In this document: in pieces, positions 33,523 to 42,670 of the stretch | Position numbering within the stretch: the stretch's first letter is position 1 | How the letters are laid out: every line of letters starts with the position of its first letter | Source: CAZYTX01 sp964650485 | GTDB lineage: Bacteria; RBG-13-61-14; DATKZS01 | Length of the DNA: 64,000 nt | Reading direction: 5' to 3' | NCBI GenBank assembly: GCA_964650485.1 | Contig: CAZYTX010000002.1 | Coordinates: forward strand, 1 to 64,000 | Program-made: the position numbers and the translations under genes | Notes under the pieces: model-generated | Told to the model about the DNA's origin: nothing | Seen by the model: only the letters and a program-made list of their open reading frames with translations | The model's database searches: none

Positions 33523-34314
33523 ATGGATGAAAGCGACCATACAGTTTCCGGGAGCCTTGCCAAGGGTGCAAAGTCCGGGCCTTTGCCAGAGGGACTCATG
33601 GTGGCGCTCGAGGTTATCGAGGGGCCGGACAAGGGAACTAAGTTCGATATAACCCGCACCAGGACCTCGCTGGGGAGGAAGGACGCCGACGTAAAGCTTT
33701 CGGACCCCACCGTGAGCGGTGTCCACGCCCTCATCGAGTACGTGGGCGGCAAGATGTTCATAACCGACATGGAGAGCACCAACGGCACCGAGTTGAACGG
33801 CCGGTTAGTCGAGTCTGCAATGGTGGGCAACCTGGACGAGATAAAGCTGGGGGACACCAGGATGATGCTCTCCATTGTCGAGGACAAGTACGGGGTCTTC
33901 ATTCAGGAGCCCGAGGAGGAGGAAACCGACGAGGGCAGGCTTGACCAGGACGAGTCCACCTGGGCCAAAGGCGAGTTGCCAAACCCCGAGATCCCGGAGA
34001 ACCTTCAGGTGGTGCTGGAGGTTGTGGAAGGACCGGAAGCGGGGAGGAAGTTCAAGGTGAAAAACCGCTCCACCGTGATAGGCAGGGGAACAAGGGCGGA
34101 GCTCAAGCTCGAGGACTCCTCAATATCAAAGAGACACTGCCAGCTAGAGGTCCACAACAAGGACAAGATGACAATAAAGGACCTGGCCTCGTCCAACGGC
34201 ACCCGCCTGAACGACAGGTACATAAGCGCGGTCAAGATAAGGCACGGTGACCTGATCCGCATAGGCGAGACCAAGATCAAAATACTGGTCCACATAAGAA
34301 GCCGGGTCGGGTAA
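33523..34314 (+). CDS. Protein with two FHA domains
   Basis: The 263-residue cytoplasmic protein carries two forkhead-associated phosphothreonine-binding domains: first about residues 28-115 (SLGRKDADVKLSD, TVSGVHALIEY, STNGTELNGR), second about 160-258 (VIGRGTRAELKLED, SISKRHCQLEV, SSNGTRLNDRYI). Both retain the conserved GR, SxxH and NGT residues. No kinase is in the window. It may act as an adaptor for phosphoprotein signalling. AAGGACC precedes the ATG. Confidence 0.9.
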   Translation: MDESDHTVSGSLAKGAKSGPLPEGLMVALEVIEGPDKGTKFDITRTRTSLGRKDADVKLSDPTVSGVHALIEYVGGKMFITDMESTNGTELNGRLVESAMVGNLDEIKLGDTRMMLSIVEDKYGVFIQEPEEEETDEGRLDQDESTWAKGELPNPEIPENLQVVLEVVEGPEAGRKFKVKNRSTVIGRGTRAELKLEDSSISKRHCQLEVHNKDKMTIKDLASSNGTRLNDRYISAVKIRHGDLIRIGETKIKILVHIRSRVG

Positions 34315-34373
34315 AAGCGCCGCACTTTGCGTGCAATTAAGGAGATGATTGAGGCTCCTTCAAGGGAGCGGGC

Positions 34374-35009
34374 TCACCACTTCTCCCGGGCCACCAGGGA
34401 GATTGTCCTGTCAATGTGTTTTAAAAGCTTTTCCTTGTCGTCCACCGGACCAAGGGTGGCGTACTTGGCCGGGGCCAGGTACTTTATCACCTTCTTGAAG
34501 GTGTCGTCGCAGGGCTTGTTGGTCAGGAAAAGTATGGGGATAAGGTCGTGCTCGGAGTAGGTGCGCTCGATGGCCCGGAGCCCCACCGCGGCGTTGATCC
34601 CGTTTAAAAATGGCATGGGAACGTCCATTACTATCAGCTCGAATTCGCCGTCGCCCCCCGAGTCCTTCAGCCTGTCAATCACGTTGATTATCATTTCCTC
34701 CCCGTTCGAGCACGGCAGGACCTCGCGGGCAAGGTGGCGCTCGATCATCTTGTCCTGGAGAAGCTGTCGCACGGTAGGGGTGTAACCCACGAGCAGGACC
34801 TGGTCCATGCCCGGAATGGATATAGACTCGTCAATGAGGCTGACCTCGTCCAGGGAGACCGAGGACCCCTCGTCCCTAGCTCCGTCCTTGATCACGGCCC
34901 CGCAGAGCGTGCAACGGGGAACCTTGACGGCGTCAGGCCCCGTCGAGAGCACGGCCTCCACCTCCATCTGGCACTCAGGACAGAACACTCTTTTACCCGA
35001 TTGTGCCAT
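34374..35009 (-). CDS. Zinc-ribbon protein with a degenerate receiver domain
   Basis: The 211-residue protein has an N-terminal zinc ribbon (Cys10/13 in CPEC, Cys33/36 in CTLC) and a C-terminal CheY-like receiver domain (about 68-205). The phosphoacceptor Asp129 is present in VMDVPMP, but the acidic pair is replaced by Gly75-Tyr76 in VLLVGYTP, and the conserved Lys is replaced in ATLGP. Normal phosphotransfer is therefore doubtful. The ATG at 35009 lies only about 11 bp from a near-consensus -10, so the mRNA may be leaderless. It is convergent with the FHA gene. Confidence 0.78.
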   Translation of the reverse strand: MAQSGKRVFCPECQMEVEAVLSTGPDAVKVPRCTLCGAVIKDGARDEGSSVSLDEVSLIDESISIPGMDQVLLVGYTPTVRQLLQDKMIERHLAREVLPCSNGEEMIINVIDRLKDSGGDGEFELIVMDVPMPFLNGINAAVGLRAIERTYSEHDLIPILFLTNKPCDDTFKKVIKYLAPAKYATLGPVDDKEKLLKHIDRTISLVAREKW

Positions 35010-35013
35010 CTTC

Positions 35014-35049
35014 AATACAAATTATAACAGATTGTATTAGTAAGTCCAA
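35014..35049 (-). promoter_or_regulatory. Leaderless-type promoter with an operator-like dyad
   Basis: On the - strand TTGGAC (35044-35049) and TATAAT (35021-35026) have a 17-bp spacer. AATACAA/TTGTATT at 35014-35038 forms a 7-bp dyad around the -10, in operator position. Confidence 0.6.
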
Positions 35050-35062
35050 GGCGGTGCGTAAA

Positions 35063-35120
35063 AAGGGCAGGAACTCTCCCGCCGCCCTCACCTGTCGTTG
35101 CCCGCGGGATTCCTGCCCTT
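35063..35120 (-). terminator. Rho-independent terminator of the pilin gene
   Basis: On the - strand AAGGGCAGGAA...TTCCTGCCCTT form an 11-bp stem extended inside by TCCCGC/GCGGGA and followed directly by TTTTTA. It lies about 95 bp after the pilin stop codon. Confidence 0.7.
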
Positions 35121-35215
35121 ATAAGTCAACCCCCAAAATACAAAGAACATCTTAGCTTGTTTTTCGCCCGCTTTCAAGTCAGTCCGCAAAAGCGGGGAAA
35201 CCAGTCAATTAAAAA

Positions 35216-35707
35216 TCAATTGTTCACGTCGTCGCCGGAAGCCCCCCAGCCGCTTGCGGTGGGAACTCTGTTTTTCAGGACCTTGGAGTTGTTTATCCCC
35301 CATACGTCAATAAAGGCGTCATTGTCAATGTTGCCCGCGGCAATGACCGTAAAAGAGCGCGCAGTAGAGGAGAGCGGTGAAGGCATGGAGGATGGGCAGC
35401 CCCTTGCCGCGGCCCATAATGCGCTGTCCATGAGGTAACAGTATTTGGCCGCACTCCTTGTCAGGGCCTCCCACCCGATTTTATTGAATGCCTCGCCGCC
35501 ACCTGCAAAGGTTGAATGCTCACCGTAATAAGCCATCTGGGCAACGTAGATCTCGCCCAGGTTCATCTTGGCCTCGGACTGTCTTGTCTTGGTCACGTAC
35601 CTTAAAAAATCAGGTATGGCAAGCGCAGCCAGGATGGCTATTATGGCCACCACTATCATAAGCTCTATCAGGCTGAAACCCGCCGTCTTTAGTGTCTTTT
35701 CCCGCAT
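35216..35707 (-). CDS. Type IV pilin-like protein
   Basis: The 163-residue prepilin starts MREKTLKTAGFSLIELMIV: the leader ends in Gly, cleavage is before Phe, Glu at +5 is present, and a hydrophobic assembly helix follows. The globular C-terminal part is of PilA/major pilin size. The start at 35707 is used because GAGGAG is positioned for it; a longer frame runs upstream. No pilus assembly genes are in the window, so the role (fibre, secretion or pseudopilin) is open. Confidence 0.9.
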   Translation of the reverse strand: MREKTLKTAGFSLIELMIVVAIIAILAALAIPDFLRYVTKTRQSEAKMNLGEIYVAQMAYYGEHSTFAGGGEAFNKIGWEALTRSAAKYCYLMDSALWAAARGCPSSMPSPLSSTARSFTVIAAGNIDNDAFIDVWGINNSKVLKNRVPTASGWGASGDDVNN

Positions 35708-35734
35708 GTTAGTTGCACTCCTCATATAAATAGA

Positions 35735-35751
35735 AGCAAGAAAAATGCCGT
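35735..35751 (-). promoter_or_regulatory. Possible sigma54 promoter of the pilin gene
   Basis: On the - strand ACGGCATTTTTCTTGCT matches the -24 (GG) and -12 (TTGCT) elements with the required 10 nt between GG and GC. It lies 28 bp before the start; pilin genes are often sigma54-dependent. Confidence 0.45.
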
Positions 35752-35900
35752 CTCCAAGGGCGTCTGTAATCCATGTAAAACAAAAGATAATCACTAAAAT
35801 CGGAAACTGTCAAATTACTATTTTTCAGGCAAGAGGTGACGGATTTTGGCTCTCGCTTTGTAAGTTTGGCGCTGCTGGCTATAATGAAACAAAGGGCGCA

Positions 35901-37784
35901 ATGCAAAGTCCACGAAAAAAGGCGTATCTTCTGATAGCGGTCCTGCTCGCAGGGGTCGTTTTCTCCGGAGCTGTGTGCAGGAGGACGGCGGTAAGGCAGG
36001 GCGAGCGCATTCCCGTCGAACAGGCTCAGAAGCAGGACCTGGCCCGGGCCAGAGAGGCCCTTTCAGAAGGACGCATTGACGAGGCCATCCAGGTCTATCA
36101 GGGGTTTTTACAGGAGTTCCCCAAGAGCTCTTACGCTCCCGGGGTTATGGTGAAGATAGGGGAGGCCTATTACCGCAAAGGCGACTGCCAAAGCGCCAAA
36201 GCGGCTTTCCGCGACATGCTGGACAGGTTCCCGCGAGAGCCCGAGGCTGTTCACGCGGCTTGGGGCATAGCCCTGTGCTCGTACAAACGGGGCGACTGCA
36301 TCGAGGTTGAAAGGGCCATAGAGCCATACCGGACAAAGGCCGGGGGCAAGCGCTTCGACCAGATGACGCTACTGCTTGCCGAGTGCGCACTAAAGAGCGG
36401 CGATGACTTCCGGGCCTTCACCCTCTTTTCAGAGGAGCTCCGCCGGGGCAGCGATGAAGAGCTTAGGAACGTTACCAGGATAAAGGCCGAGCTTCTGGCA
36501 AAGAGGCTGGACATAGGGGACCTGGAGAGGGCAGCGGACAGGTTTGAAGGAAGGTTCCCCGCGGACCTGGCTCTGCTCGAGCTCACCAGGGACGCGGTGG
36601 AGAAGAACGAGCTCGACCGGGCCTATGACCTCATAAAGAGGTTCATGCAGGAACATCCCCGGTCCCCTTACAAGCCACGGATGAAGAGGTTCGAGGAGAA
36701 CGTGCACAGGTGGTTGAAGGTGAGCCCCAACACCATCGGAGTGCTGTTGCCCCAGTCGGGAGCACTGGCGGATATAGGTGAAAGGGCGCTCAAGGGGATA
36801 ATGCTGGGATCCGGGCTGTTCGAGGAAAGGGGACCGGCAGCGCCCGTGGTCGTGGAGGTGAGGGATACGGGTGCGGAGGACGCGGACGTGGCGGCCATGG
36901 TCGAAGAGCTCGCCGAAGAGGCCCACGTGGTGTCAATAGTGGGTCCTTTGCGCACAGACCTTGCCGAGGTCGCGGCAAAAAAGGCGCAGGAGATAGGGGT
37001 CCCCTTGATCGCGCTCAGCCCGGGCGAGGGCCTGCCCGAGCTGGGAGACATGGTGTACCAGAACTGTCTTACAAAGACCGACCAGGTGAAGGCCCTGGCA
37101 AACTATGCCTTAAACCATGAAGGCATGGAGTCCTTTGCAGTGCTTCATCCGCGCGACGCCTACGGTGAGCAGTTCGCTCATCTCTTCACGAGAGAGATCA
37201 CCGAGCAAGGCGGCCGGGTGGTGAAAAGCGAGTACTACTACAGGGAAAGCACGGACTTCAAGCATGAGATTAAAGAGCTGAAACACGTAAAGGAAGAGGA
37301 GAGCGATTTCGAGGCCCTGTTCGTGCCCGACTCCTGGGTCAAGGTGGCCATGATAGCCCCCCAGATAAGATACTATCAGCTCGAAGGGGTGAGGCTGCTG
37401 GGAGTGAGCAGTTGGCACTCGCAGGGGCTGCTGCTGCGCACCCAGCCCGAGGACCTGGAGGGCGCCGTCTTCCCGGACGGCATAGCGCCCGAGGCCGGGC
37501 TGCCGAGCTACAACTCGTTTGCAAGGGACTTTAAAAGCGAGTTTAAAACAGAGCCCGGGCTCATGGAAGCACAGGCTTACGAGGCCGTGGACCTCATAGT
37601 GCACCTGATAAGGACCTACAGGATAAAGGACAGGAAGCAGATGAAGAGAGCACTCGACCACATGAAAGACCACCCGGGAGCGCTGGGGACCATAACACTC
37701 GAGCCCTCGGGGAAGTGGAAAAGGCCGGTGTATCTGTTCATGATACAAGACTCCCGGTTCATAAACATCCCGGGCACCGGCTGA
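35901..37784 (+). CDS. LpoA-like protein: TPR region plus periplasmic-binding fold
   Basis: The 627-residue envelope protein has an N-terminal hydrophobic segment ending in FSGAVC (possible but non-canonical lipobox), TPR-like repeats (about residues 45-260), and a type I periplasmic-binding domain from about residue 275 (GVLLPQSGALADIGERALKG, VSIVGPLRTDLAEVAA, HPRDAYGEQFAHLF). This architecture is shared with penicillin-binding-protein activators (LpoA) and branched-chain amino acid binding proteins. The ATG at 35901 is chosen because the signal segment begins there. It is divergent from the pilin gene. Confidence 0.82.
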   Translation: MQSPRKKAYLLIAVLLAGVVFSGAVCRRTAVRQGERIPVEQAQKQDLARAREALSEGRIDEAIQVYQGFLQEFPKSSYAPGVMVKIGEAYYRKGDCQSAKAAFRDMLDRFPREPEAVHAAWGIALCSYKRGDCIEVERAIEPYRTKAGGKRFDQMTLLLAECALKSGDDFRAFTLFSEELRRGSDEELRNVTRIKAELLAKRLDIGDLERAADRFEGRFPADLALLELTRDAVEKNELDRAYDLIKRFMQEHPRSPYKPRMKRFEENVHRWLKVSPNTIGVLLPQSGALADIGERALKGIMLGSGLFEERGPAAPVVVEVRDTGAEDADVAAMVEELAEEAHVVSIVGPLRTDLAEVAAKKAQEIGVPLIALSPGEGLPELGDMVYQNCLTKTDQVKALANYALNHEGMESFAVLHPRDAYGEQFAHLFTREITEQGGRVVKSEYYYRESTDFKHEIKELKHVKEEESDFEALFVPDSWVKVAMIAPQIRYYQLEGVRLLGVSSWHSQGLLLRTQPEDLEGAVFPDGIAPEAGLPSYNSFARDFKSEFKTEPGLMEAQAYEAVDLIVHLIRTYRIKDRKQMKRALDHMKDHPGALGTITLEPSGKWKRPVYLFMIQDSRFINIPGTG

Positions 37785-37844
37785 AAAGCCCGTCTTCCCC
37801 GCCATGCTTGCAAATATACATACAACACTGTATCCTGAAAGAAC

Positions 37845-38543
37845 ATGCACTCGCCAGCATGCGCCATAATCCCCGCGGCGGGCAAAGGAGACAGGCTTCA
37901 GGCCGCGGAGCCCAAGCAGTTCCTTGAGCTAAAAGACAGGCCAATGCTGGCCTGGAGCGCCGCGGCGGTGGCCGCGGCCCGGGGCGTGGAGATGGTCGTG
38001 GTGGGGGTCATGGAGCGGGACGTCGAGCGGACCGGCCGCATACTGGAAAAATGGATCACAAAGCCCTTCAAGGTCGTGCAGGGCGGGAGCACGAGGCAGG
38101 AGACGGTGAGGAGGTGCCTTCTGGAAGCGGGCCGGGAATTTGATCTGGTGGTGGTGCACGACGCGGCCAGGCCCTTTGTAACAAGGGAGCTTGCACAGAA
38201 GGTAATGCAGGCCGCGGAGGAAAAATCAGCCGCGGCCCCGGCCGTGCAGCCGGGAGACACGGTAAAGCTCGCGGATGGGAGAACTACCGGCTACCTGGAC
38301 CGGGAAAAGATAATGCTCTTGCAGACGCCGCAGGCATTTGAAGCCGGACTAATAAAAGAGGCGCATGAAAGGGCAGCGGGGGAGGGTTTCCTGGCAACGG
38401 ACGACACCGCACTGGTGGAAAGGACGGGAAAGCAAGTCGCACTGGTTCAGGGAGAAGAGAGCAACATAAAGATAACCACGCCCTTCCAGTGGCGGCTTGC
38501 GCTGGCTATGGCGGGCGCGGGTATGGTGGCCCCGCCCGATTAA
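37845..38543 (+). CDS. ispD: 2-C-methyl-D-erythritol 4-phosphate cytidylyltransferase
   Basis: The 232-residue enzyme couples CTP to methylerythritol phosphate in the non-mevalonate isoprenoid pathway. Family motifs are visible: IIPAAGKGDRL and EPKQFLEL (CTP site), VVVHDAARPFVT and QTPQAFEAG. ispF starts 20 bp downstream, supporting an ispDF pair. Confidence 0.96.
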   Translation: MHSPACAIIPAAGKGDRLQAAEPKQFLELKDRPMLAWSAAAVAAARGVEMVVVGVMERDVERTGRILEKWITKPFKVVQGGSTRQETVRRCLLEAGREFDLVVVHDAARPFVTRELAQKVMQAAEEKSAAAPAVQPGDTVKLADGRTTGYLDREKIMLLQTPQAFEAGLIKEAHERAAGEGFLATDDTALVERTGKQVALVQGEESNIKITTPFQWRLALAMAGAGMVAPPD

Positions 38544-38563
38544 GAGGACACCGGGTAAAGGGC

Positions 38564-39046
38564 ATGGAAAGGATCAGGGTCGGCCAGGGGTTTGACGCAC
38601 ATCCGCTGGTGGAGAAAAGGAGGCTGGTGCTGGCGGGGGTCGAGGTCCCTTTTAACAAGGGACTGCTCGGGCACTCTGACGCGGACGTGATCGCGCACGC
38701 GGTGGCGGACGCCCTGCTCGGCGCCATGGCGAAAGGGGACCTGGGGGAGCACTTCCCCCCTGACGACCCGGCGTACAAGGACGCGGACAGCATGGAGATA
38801 CTGAAAAGAGTGGCGCACATGGCAGCGGAGGCGGGATTCAAGATTATGCAGGTGGACGCGGTGGTAATGGCCGAGCAGCCCAAGCTGAAAACGTATATCA
38901 GGGACATGCGCGGGAACCTGGCCGCGGCCATGGGGCTAGATATAGGGGAGGTGAACCTGAAGGCCAAGACCACCGAGGGCATGGGCTTCATCGGGAGAGG
39001 AGAGGGCATGGCGGCCGTGGCCGTGGCCCTGGTGAAAGCTGAATAA
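38564..39046 (+). CDS. ispF: 2-C-methyl-D-erythritol 2,4-cyclodiphosphate synthase
   Basis: The 160-residue trimeric enzyme makes the cyclodiphosphate intermediate of the MEP pathway. GQGFDAHPL supplies zinc-binding Asp and His, LGHSDADVIAHAVADALLGA the third ligand, and TTEGMGFIGRGEG the C-terminal substrate site. The start at 38564 drops an upstream in-frame extension that overlaps ispD. Confidence 0.97.
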   Translation: MERIRVGQGFDAHPLVEKRRLVLAGVEVPFNKGLLGHSDADVIAHAVADALLGAMAKGDLGEHFPPDDPAYKDADSMEILKRVAHMAAEAGFKIMQVDAVVMAEQPKLKTYIRDMRGNLAAAMGLDIGEVNLKAKTTEGMGFIGRGEGMAAVAVALVKAE

Positions 39047-39152
39047 AACGAATACCGGGGGCCGGGCATTCAGAGGAAAATGATAGCCGAAACAAGCACT
39101 TTGAGGAGAGCTGGTTATAATATCTTAAGGGAAAGGGAGGAGCGAGAGGCGG

Positions 39153-40610
39153 ATGGCGATCGAGGTATACAACACCCTGGCTAAACAGAAGCAGGAGCTG
39201 AGGCCCATCGAGCCGGGAAAGGTCAAGATGTACGCCTGCGGGCCCACCGTGTACGATGACGGGCACATCGGGCACGCCCGGGCCGCGGTGGTCTTTGACG
39301 TGGTCACTCGATACCTCGAGTTCAGGGGATACGAGGTGACCTACGTGCGCAACTACACCGACGTGGACGACAAGATCATAAACCGGGCCAACGAGGAAGG
39401 CTCGGATTACCGCGCGGTCGCGGACTTCTACACGGCACAGTACGAGGAGGACATCGGCAGGCTGGGACTCAAAGAGCCGGACCACAAGCCAAAGGTCTCC
39501 GGGCACATGCCCGAGATCATCGAGACCATAAAGACTCTGCTGGACAAGGGAAACGCTTACCAGGCCGAGGGCAACGTCTACTTCTCCGTGGAGTCCTTCA
39601 AGGACTACGGAAAGCTCTCTGGAAGGACCAGGGAGGACATGGAGAACATCACCAGGCTCGATCACGACCCCCACAAGAAGGACGAGCTCGACTTCGCTCT
39701 GTGGAAGGCGTCCAAACAGGGGGCCCCCTCGTGGGACAGCCCCTGGGGCCCGGGAAGGCCTGGCTGGCACATCGAGTGCTCGGTCATGAGCACAAAGTAC
39801 CTGGGCAGGACATTTGACATCCACGGCGGAGGCAGGGACCTCATATTCCCCCACCACGAGAACGAGATCGCGCAGTCGGAGGCTGCAAACCAGGCGGCCA
39901 TGGCAAACTACTGGCTGCACAACGGACACGTGACCAAGGACGGGGTGAAGATATCCAAGTCCCTGGGCAACTTCATACCAATGAAGGAGCTTTTTAACAC
40001 CTATGATCCAGAGGCCGTAAAGTTCTTCCTCTACGGGGTGCACTACCACTCGCCCCTGGACTTCACCGACCACGAGGTCAGGCAGGCGGAGAGGAACCTG
40101 GAGCGTTTCTACACCGCACTGCTGAACGCGGATTCTCTTCCCGACACGGATGAGCAGCCAAAAGATGAAGGGCAGCTCGCAGGGGCCCTGGCAGGCCTGG
40201 AGCAGGAGTTCATAAAGGCCATGGACGATGACTTCAACACTGCAAAGGCCCTGGCCGTCTTCTTCGACTTCTTTCACGTCCTTAACCAGGAGCTCGCAGA
40301 CAAGAAGACCAGGAGGGACAAGCGGGCCGTGGCACTGGTGAAAAAGGCCGCGGCTGAGCTAAGAAGGCTTGGCCGCTCCTTGGGCCTTTTGCAGCAGGAC
40401 CCCGCGGCCCACCTCGAATCATTAAAGCAGATGAGGATAAAGATACTGGGCCTGGACCCTGCGCAGATAGAGGAGGAGATAAGCGAGAGGGCAAGGGCCA
40501 GGAAAGACAAGGACTTTGAAAAGGCCGACGACATAAGGCGGAGGATCCAGAGCAAAGGCGTGGTGCTCGAAGACACACCCGAGGGGACAATGTGGCGGGT
40601 GGAGCTCTAG
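39153..40610 (+). CDS. cysS: Cysteinyl-tRNA synthetase
   Basis: The 485-residue class I aminoacyl-tRNA synthetase has CGPTVYDDGHIGHAR (HIGH motif and first zinc Cys), HIECSVMS and HHENEIAQSE (further zinc ligands), and GVKISKSLGNF (KMSKS motif). The C-terminal helical domain ends normally. It lies after ispDF, a frequent order. An AAAGGGAGG ribosome site lies about 15 bp before the ATG. Confidence 0.98.
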   Translation: MAIEVYNTLAKQKQELRPIEPGKVKMYACGPTVYDDGHIGHARAAVVFDVVTRYLEFRGYEVTYVRNYTDVDDKIINRANEEGSDYRAVADFYTAQYEEDIGRLGLKEPDHKPKVSGHMPEIIETIKTLLDKGNAYQAEGNVYFSVESFKDYGKLSGRTREDMENITRLDHDPHKKDELDFALWKASKQGAPSWDSPWGPGRPGWHIECSVMSTKYLGRTFDIHGGGRDLIFPHHENEIAQSEAANQAAMANYWLHNGHVTKDGVKISKSLGNFIPMKELFNTYDPEAVKFFLYGVHYHSPLDFTDHEVRQAERNLERFYTALLNADSLPDTDEQPKDEGQLAGALAGLEQEFIKAMDDDFNTAKALAVFFDFFHVLNQELADKKTRRDKRAVALVKKAAAELRRLGRSLGLLQQDPAAHLESLKQMRIKILGLDPAQIEEEISERARARKDKDFEKADDIRRRIQSKGVVLEDTPEGTMWRVEL

Positions 40611-40688
40611 ATTCGGAATGCGAGCCCGCAAAGATTCGAGTTCCATGACTGCGCGCGCAGAATCCGGAAGAACCGGGGGCTTACTGGG

Positions 40689-42065
40689 ATGGAAACCGCG
40701 ACAGTGATGGTGGTGGACGACGACCACTTCTACCACGAGTTCTGCAAAGACGTGCTCGAGGAACAGGGGTACCGCGTGCGCTCCACCTACACCGGGGAGG
40801 AGGCCCTGGAGGTCCTGAAGAACGAGCCGGTGGACGCGGTGCTGGTGGACCTCATCATGCCGGGAATGAACGGAATGGAGATACTGGACAGGATAAAGCA
40901 GCTCGACCCCAACCTGGACGTGATAATTATGACCGGGCACGCATCGGTGGAGAGCGCGGTCCAGTGCCTGAAGAGCGGGGCCGCGGACTACCTGACAAAG
41001 CCCATCAATCCCGAGGCCCTGAATCTGGCAATAAAGAGGACCATCGAGCTCAGGCACCTCTTCGACGAGAACCTGGAGCTCAGAGGCCTGGTCACGCTCT
41101 ACGAGACCTGCCAGAGGGTGAGCCTGTGCCTGGACCTGGACAAGCTCTACAGGCTCTCCCTGGACGCGGTGGGACAGGCGCTCACAAGCGACCTGGGAGC
41201 GGCCTTCTTCAGGAACAGGGGAGAGTGGGAGACAAAAGCCGTGAGGGGCATAGAGGAAGGGGAGGCCGGGGCCCTTATAAACCTGCTTGCGGAAAAAGAG
41301 CTGGACAAGCCCGCGGAAAGGGTGGCCCTCTTGGAAGACCTCCCCGCCGAGGGTGAGGGGCCGTCCTTGCAAAAACTGAGAGCGGCCTCCGGACTGGTCA
41401 TACCGGTGACCATACCCGGCGTGCTCCAGGGTGTGATAGCAGCATTCAGGAGCGACGGGGACAAGCCATTCGACCAGGCGGACCTGCATACCGCCAGGTT
41501 CATCGCCGAGCAGATACACCTCTCATTCGAGAACGCGGTCAACTACTCGGACGCTCAAAGGCTGGTGTTCATAGACGACCTTACCGGGCTCTTCAACACC
41601 AGGTACCTGGACATGGCGCTCAAGACCGAGCTCAAGAGGGCGAAGAGATTCAAGTCCAGCCTCTCCCTGCTTTTCGTGGACCTGGACTTCTTCAAGAACG
41701 TGAACGACACATACGGGCACCTGGCCGGCTCAAAGCTGCTCATCGAGACGGCAAAGGTGCTCAAAAGCTGCGTGCGCGATATAGACATAGTGGTGCGATA
41801 CGGGGGCGACGAGTTCATCGTCATACTTATCGAGACGGACAAGCAAGGTGCATCCAAGGTGGCGGAGAGGATAAGGCAGTCGGTGGAGGAACACACATTC
41901 CGCATACGCGAGGACCTGCAACTTCGCGTGACCTGCTGCGTGGGAATAGCAACATCGCCGGACGACACCGAGTCAAAGTCTGAACTCATACACCTGGCTG
42001 ACAAGGCCATGTACAGGGGAAAGGAAACAACCAGGAACGTGGTCTACGCGGCCTCCTCAATGTGA
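40689..42065 (+). CDS. Response regulator with receiver, GAF-like and GGDEF domains (diguanylate cyclase)
   Basis: The 458-residue protein has a receiver domain (1-120) with phosphoacceptor Asp54 (VLVDLIMPG) and Lys104, a GAF-like middle (about 130-280), and a GGDEF domain with active site GGDEF at 372-376. An RxxD product-inhibition site (RDID, 363-366) sits five residues before it. It should make cyclic di-GMP when phosphorylated. The cognate kinase is not in the window. A shikimate-kinase-like gene starts 6 bp after the stop. Confidence 0.94.
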   Translation: METATVMVVDDDHFYHEFCKDVLEEQGYRVRSTYTGEEALEVLKNEPVDAVLVDLIMPGMNGMEILDRIKQLDPNLDVIIMTGHASVESAVQCLKSGAADYLTKPINPEALNLAIKRTIELRHLFDENLELRGLVTLYETCQRVSLCLDLDKLYRLSLDAVGQALTSDLGAAFFRNRGEWETKAVRGIEEGEAGALINLLAEKELDKPAERVALLEDLPAEGEGPSLQKLRAASGLVIPVTIPGVLQGVIAAFRSDGDKPFDQADLHTARFIAEQIHLSFENAVNYSDAQRLVFIDDLTGLFNTRYLDMALKTELKRAKRFKSSLSLLFVDLDFFKNVNDTYGHLAGSKLLIETAKVLKSCVRDIDIVVRYGGDEFIVILIETDKQGASKVAERIRQSVEEHTFRIREDLQLRVTCCVGIATSPDDTESKSELIHLADKAMYRGKETTRNVVYAASSM

Positions 42066-42070
42066 TACAA

Positions 42071-42577
42071 ATGAATATCGTGCTCATAGGATACAGGGGA
42101 TCGGGAAAGTCCACCATCGCTGAGATCGTTGCAAAGGAAACCGGGTTCCGGCTCATGAACCTCGATGCCATGATCGTGGAAAAAGCAGGCATTAAAATCC
42201 CCGAGATCGTGGAAAAGCACGGATGGGAACACTTCAGGGACATGGAGACCGCGGTGCTGGAAGAGGCCGCATCGGGCGATAACCAGGTCCTGGACTGCGG
42301 CGGCGGCATCATTATGAGGGAAGAGAACAGGCAAGTGCTGAAAAAGGCGGGGCCCGTGTTCTGGCTCACGGCACCGGTGAACGTGCTGGCCGAGAGGATC
42401 AGGCATGACGACCAGAGGCCCTCGCTCACCGGAAAGTCGTTTGTCGAGGAGATCGAAGAAGTCATGAAAGAGAGGCTGCCCCTGTACAGGGATAGCGCGG
42501 ACCACCGGGTGGACACGGACCAGGAGTCGGCCCAGGAGTGCGCAAAGCTCATCATCAGCATTGCAGGATACAAATAG
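42071..42577 (+). CDS. Shikimate kinase-like protein
   Basis: The 168-residue P-loop kinase has Walker A GYRGSGKST (residues 7-15), the shikimate-site NLDAMIVEKAG, FRDMETAVLEE and CGGGIIMREENRQVL, and a lid segment DQRPSLTGKS. Length and motifs fit AroK/AroL, which phosphorylates shikimate in aromatic amino acid synthesis, but no other shikimate genes are present. Some members of this family act on other sugars. A GTG three codons upstream overlaps the previous stop and is an alternative start. Confidence 0.82.
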   Translation: MNIVLIGYRGSGKSTIAEIVAKETGFRLMNLDAMIVEKAGIKIPEIVEKHGWEHFRDMETAVLEEAASGDNQVLDCGGGIIMREENRQVLKKAGPVFWLTAPVNVLAERIRHDDQRPSLTGKSFVEEIEEVMKERLPLYRDSADHRVDTDQESAQECAKLIISIAGYK

Positions 42578-42670
42578 TATCTGACCTTATAAGCCCTGAA
42601 AAAAGAACAAGTCCCCGAGCCATTGAACTGTGCGGGGCCTTGTCGCATAATAGGCCTTTGTTGTCAGCTC

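Noticed and set aside
35167..35196. CCCGCTTT/AAAGCGGG inverted repeat after the pilin gene
   Set aside because: It lacks a U-tract on the strand needed for termination, and a better terminator lies at 35063-35120.
38988..40277. 429-codon open frame on the - strand
   Set aside because: It is a shadow of cysS, whose HIGH and KMSKS motifs are intact, and shows no domain.
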